Under the pieces are notes generated by a model that was given only the letters and a program-made list of their open reading frames with translations, did no database searches and was not told where the DNA came from. The position numbers and the translations under genes were made by a program. DNA of 64,000 nt from Deinococcus planocerae (lineage in GTDB: Bacteria; Deinococcota; Deinococci; Deinococcales; Deinococcaceae). Positions 61,836 through 64,000 of this stretch are shown here, one piece after another. The stretch covers positions 7,469 to 71,468 of the forward strand of contig NZ_PNOR01000024.1 of the NCBI RefSeq assembly GCF_002869765.1. The letters are read 5' to 3'. Each line of letters opens with the position of its first letter. Position 1 is the stretch's first letter.

Positions 61836-63509
61836 TCAGTCCACGACCTGAAAGCCCAACCGCTCGGCCTGTTGCACGAAGAAGTTGATGTTCTCCGTCA
61901 GGGTCTGCGGCCCCAGGCTCTTGCGGTGGTGCTCGCCCGTCGCCGCGATGATCAGGGTCTCAGCGAGGCAGGCGGGGACCGCGCCCTCCCCGAATTGCAG
62001 GTCGATGTTGCTCGTCATGCCGCCGGGCGGGCGCACCACGCCGCCGGGAATCACCCGCACGCCGGGAACCTCCAGCACGCTCTCGTGGACGTCGGCGGGG
62101 CGGCCCTCGTCGAAAATCCAGGCGCCGGGCCCCACGTGCTGCGGGAAGATCACCGGGTTGGGGTCCGAGGTCGCGCTGAAGATCAGGTCGGCCTCGCGCA
62201 GGGTGTCGTAACTCGTCGTCGTGACGATCTCGGTGTCCTTCACGGCGCGGCGCAGGGTGGCGGCACTGCGCTCCAGCCTTTCCATGTCCCGCCCGATCAT
62301 GATGAGCTTGCCCACCTGCGGGGCGATGGTGCGCGCGATGCCGAAGGCGACCACCCCGTTCGCGCCGACGATGCCCGCCGTGGCCTGCTTCAGGTCCCGC
62401 CCCGTCTCGGCGAAATGGTGCAGGATGCCGGGGATGGCGGCCTTGATCGTGCCGCTGGTGTACGCGCCGCCGTTCGTGATCGTGAGGTCGGGGACGGCGG
62501 CCTGCACGTCCACCCCCTTGTTGCCCACCACCGACCAGAACGCGCCGAGCCCGAAGACCTCCGCCCCGAGTTCCTGCGCGAGCCGGGCGCCCTCGATGGC
62601 GCGGCGGGTGGCGAGGTCGGGATCGGAGGTGAACACGTCGGGGAGGAGGGGGCTGCTCAGGAGATAACAGCGAATCTCCTTGCCCTCGTTCGTCTTGATG
62701 CCGTGAAGCTCGCCGATCTTCATGGGCCGCAGGTTCGCGGCCATGTGGCGCACGCTCGCCTCGCTGATCACGCCGCGCTCGACGAGGGGCTTCATCCACG
62801 AGAAGCGGCGCGTGACCCAGAAATTTTCCAGCGTCATGGGGTGGATCATGAAGGCGGTGACGACCTGATCGTCCCGTTTCCCGGCGACCGGCACGTCCTC
62901 GCCCACGCGCGGCTCGGTACCGTCGAGGATGCGCCCCAGGTTCTCCTTGAATCGCCACGTCGCCGCCACGAGGAGGCCGAGGGCGCCGAGCTTGGCCGGA
63001 ATCCCCAGCGGCGAGACCGCCACCAGCAGGGCGAAGGCGAGCAGCCCGAGCACGGTCGCGGCGCTCGCGTAGCCCCAGTACCCCACGGCGGCGGCGTACA
63101 CGACCACGGGCAGCGCGGCGATCCAAAAATTCACCCCGCCCGCCACGGCGAGACCAGCGAGCACGCCGAACAGGACGAGGTTGCCCCGCCCGCGCGGCGG
63201 CACCCCACCGTACAGGGTGCGCGGCGGGTTGAGGTGCCCCAGGTACGCGGAGAGCGCGGTGAGGACGCACAGCTCCCGCGAGCCCAGCGAGGACGCCATC
63301 AGCACCGCGAGGAAGCCCTTGGAGAAGTCGAGCCCCGCGCTCGCCGCCGCCAGCCCCGGCCCCACCCGGCGCAGCACGTTCTCCACCCCGAGGTTGTAGG
63401 CGTTGTTCACACGCGGGTCCACGCCCATGCGGGAAAGCAGCCAGTGGCCCAGCGGCAAGCTCCCCACCAGAAACGCCAGGACGAGGAGCAGGACCGACAA
63501 AAACGCCAT
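61836..63509 (-). CDS. Fusion of a PlsY-like membrane domain with an acyl-ACP-reductase-like domain
   Basis: A 557-residue protein. Residues 1-200 have PlsY-like motifs and helices: GSLPLG (16-21), a degenerate NLGVENVLRRVG (39-50), DFSKG (61-65), GH (91-92) and GGVPPRGRGN. PlsY transfers acyl from acyl-phosphate to glycerol-3-phosphate. Residues ~215-557 resemble acyl-[ACP] reductase (AAR): FGLGAFWSVVG (319-329), TNGGAYTSG, the Rossmann loop GIVGANGVVAFG (379-390), and a candidate catalytic cysteine C514 in PACLAETLI. AAR makes fatty aldehydes. The ATG at 63509 lies 7 bases after TAGAAT. Confidence 0.82.
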   Translation of the reverse strand: MAFLSVLLLVLAFLVGSLPLGHWLLSRMGVDPRVNNAYNLGVENVLRRVGPGLAAASAGLDFSKGFLAVLMASSLGSRELCVLTALSAYLGHLNPPRTLYGGVPPRGRGNLVLFGVLAGLAVAGGVNFWIAALPVVVYAAAVGYWGYASAATVLGLLAFALLVAVSPLGIPAKLGALGLLVAATWRFKENLGRILDGTEPRVGEDVPVAGKRDDQVVTAFMIHPMTLENFWVTRRFSWMKPLVERGVISEASVRHMAANLRPMKIGELHGIKTNEGKEIRCYLLSSPLLPDVFTSDPDLATRRAIEGARLAQELGAEVFGLGAFWSVVGNKGVDVQAAVPDLTITNGGAYTSGTIKAAIPGILHHFAETGRDLKQATAGIVGANGVVAFGIARTIAPQVGKLIMIGRDMERLERSAATLRRAVKDTEIVTTTSYDTLREADLIFSATSDPNPVIFPQHVGPGAWIFDEGRPADVHESVLEVPGVRVIPGGVVRPPGGMTSNIDLQFGEGAVPACLAETLIIAATGEHHRKSLGPQTLTENINFFVQQAERLGFQVVD

Positions 63510-63516
63510 GAGCGGC

Positions 63517-63522
63517 ATTCTA
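63517..63522 (-). promoter_or_regulatory. -10 box TAGAAT of leaderless fusion gene
   Basis: Minus-strand TAGAAT, 7 bases before the ATG at 63509. Confidence 0.65.
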
Positions 63523-63551
63523 GCGGGGTCGGGCGCATGACCGTCCGCGCA

Positions 63552-63887
63552 CTACCGGGAGCCGGGAAGGGCCGCCCGGTAGTCCTGGACCGATTGGTTG
63601 TCGCAGCCGTTGGGATGAATCTGCACGAGTCGTCTCCACGTCGAGATGGGCTGATCGTCCAGCAGGACTTGAGGCTTTGGTAGGAAGGCAGCAAAGCAGT
63701 CTTCCAGTCCGCACTCGGCTGCACTCTGGCGCGCGTATCTTGCCCCACCAGAACTCCAGCAGTACAACTCCGCGCCCTGTTCGAAGAGCGAGCGGACGTG
63801 CTTGATGGCCGCTGGAATAGGGATACGCGTCTTGCCGTAATTGCGGACAAGTGTTTCATCCACATCGATATAACTTAGGTCTTGCAT
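63552..63887 (-). CDS. Small HAD-superfamily phosphatase-like protein
   Basis: A 111-residue protein with the HAD motif I IDVDETLV (D8, D10), motif II CWSSGG (S45 or S46), motif III lysine K71 (FLPKPQ) and motif IV LLDDQP (D77, D78). This is the minimal HAD core without a cap, as in phage or plasmid polynucleotide phosphatases. Its base composition is lower in GC than neighbours. The ATG overlaps the last 13 bases of the upstream gene, so the two are probably co-transcribed. Substrate unknown. Confidence 0.8.
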   Translation of the reverse strand: MQDLSYIDVDETLVRNYGKTRIPIPAAIKHVRSLFEQGAELYCWSSGGARYARQSAAECGLEDCFAAFLPKPQVLLDDQPISTWRRLVQIHPNGCDNQSVQDYRAALPGSR

Positions 63888-64000
63888 CTGGATAAGGTGA
63901 GTGAATACCCGTGCTGGCGCAGGAATTCTTCCTCTCGACAGACCTGTGCAGCGAGTCGTTGAATGACCAGCAGGGGCAGGGCCACCCGGGCGGCGACTTC
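63875..64000 (-). CDS. C-terminal end of an unrecognised gene (runs off the window)
   Basis: The reverse strand from 64000 reads EVAARVALPLLVIQRLAAQV, then CREEEFLRQHGYSLTLSRCKT and a stop at 63875. Forty-one residues are present, helical in character. It overlaps the HAD gene start, suggesting an operon. No family can be named. Confidence 0.6.
   Translation of the reverse strand, partial: EVAARVALPLLVIQRLAAQVCREEEFLRQHGYSLTLSRCKT

Overview
The window looks like a chromosomal segment of a Deinococcus species. GC content is very high and genes are tightly packed on both strands. At least 20 genes begin 5-7 bases after a TANNNT -10 hexamer with no ribosome-binding site, the leaderless pattern described for Deinococcus. 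A UvrD/PcrA helicase gene carries an RDRM-like palindrome, the operator of the Deinococcus DNA-damage regulon, and the protein families (DinB, RNHCP, DUF1540, gamma-class carbonic anhydrase, HD-GYP) fit the genus. No prophage, transposase, CRISPR array or rRNA was seen.

Layout. 1-6.6 kb: partial MOSC gene, secreted phospholipase D-like protein, small membrane and zinc-ribbon proteins, amino-acid binding protein, MBL-fold hydrolase, purD, tRNA-Leu(CAA), secG. 6.8-13 kb: a complete peptide ABC importer (binding protein, two permeases, two ATPases). 13-22.4 kb: DUF4139 protein, HD-GYP phosphodiesterase, metF-metH behind a candidate SAM-I riboswitch with an intrinsic terminator, an AT-rich foreign-looking membrane gene, pheA. 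22.4-33 kb: amidase, tRNA-Val(UAC), Hsp20, miaA, glgC, methylmalonyl-CoA mutase, GNAT-like protein, typA and unrecognised genes. 33-44.4 kb: DUF1540, cation efflux, GrpB-like, uvrD, Nudix, LRV-repeat protein, phosphoesterase, nudC, a frameshifted gene, and a DUF2201/MoxR pair. 44.8-64 kb: a Thr/Gly-repeat secreted protein, PHP phosphatase, a membrane Fe-S oxidoreductase with a repeated Trp-motif tail, nitroreductase, GNAT, a Cys/Met PLP enzyme, DUF99, M48 protease plus DUF898 protein, cold-shock protein, Nudix, carbonic anhydrase-like protein, ispH, DinB, a second PLD-like protein, a PlsY/acyl-ACP-reductase-like fusion, and a HAD protein at the edge.

How it works together. Most genes are housekeeping. 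The units that read as systems are the peptide importer, the metF-metH methionine cycle unit under RNA control, the MoxR ATPase with its VWA/metallopeptidase-like partner, and the M48-DUF898 pair. The most unusual items are the Trp-motif tail on the Fe-S oxidoreductase, the PlsY/AAR-like fusion, the metH riboswitch-attenuator, the RDRM at uvrD, four leaderless mini-ORFs overlapping the start of the next gene, and families of palindromic intergenic repeats, one of which supplies the C-terminus of the MoxR protein. All positions were read by eye; no database search was possible.
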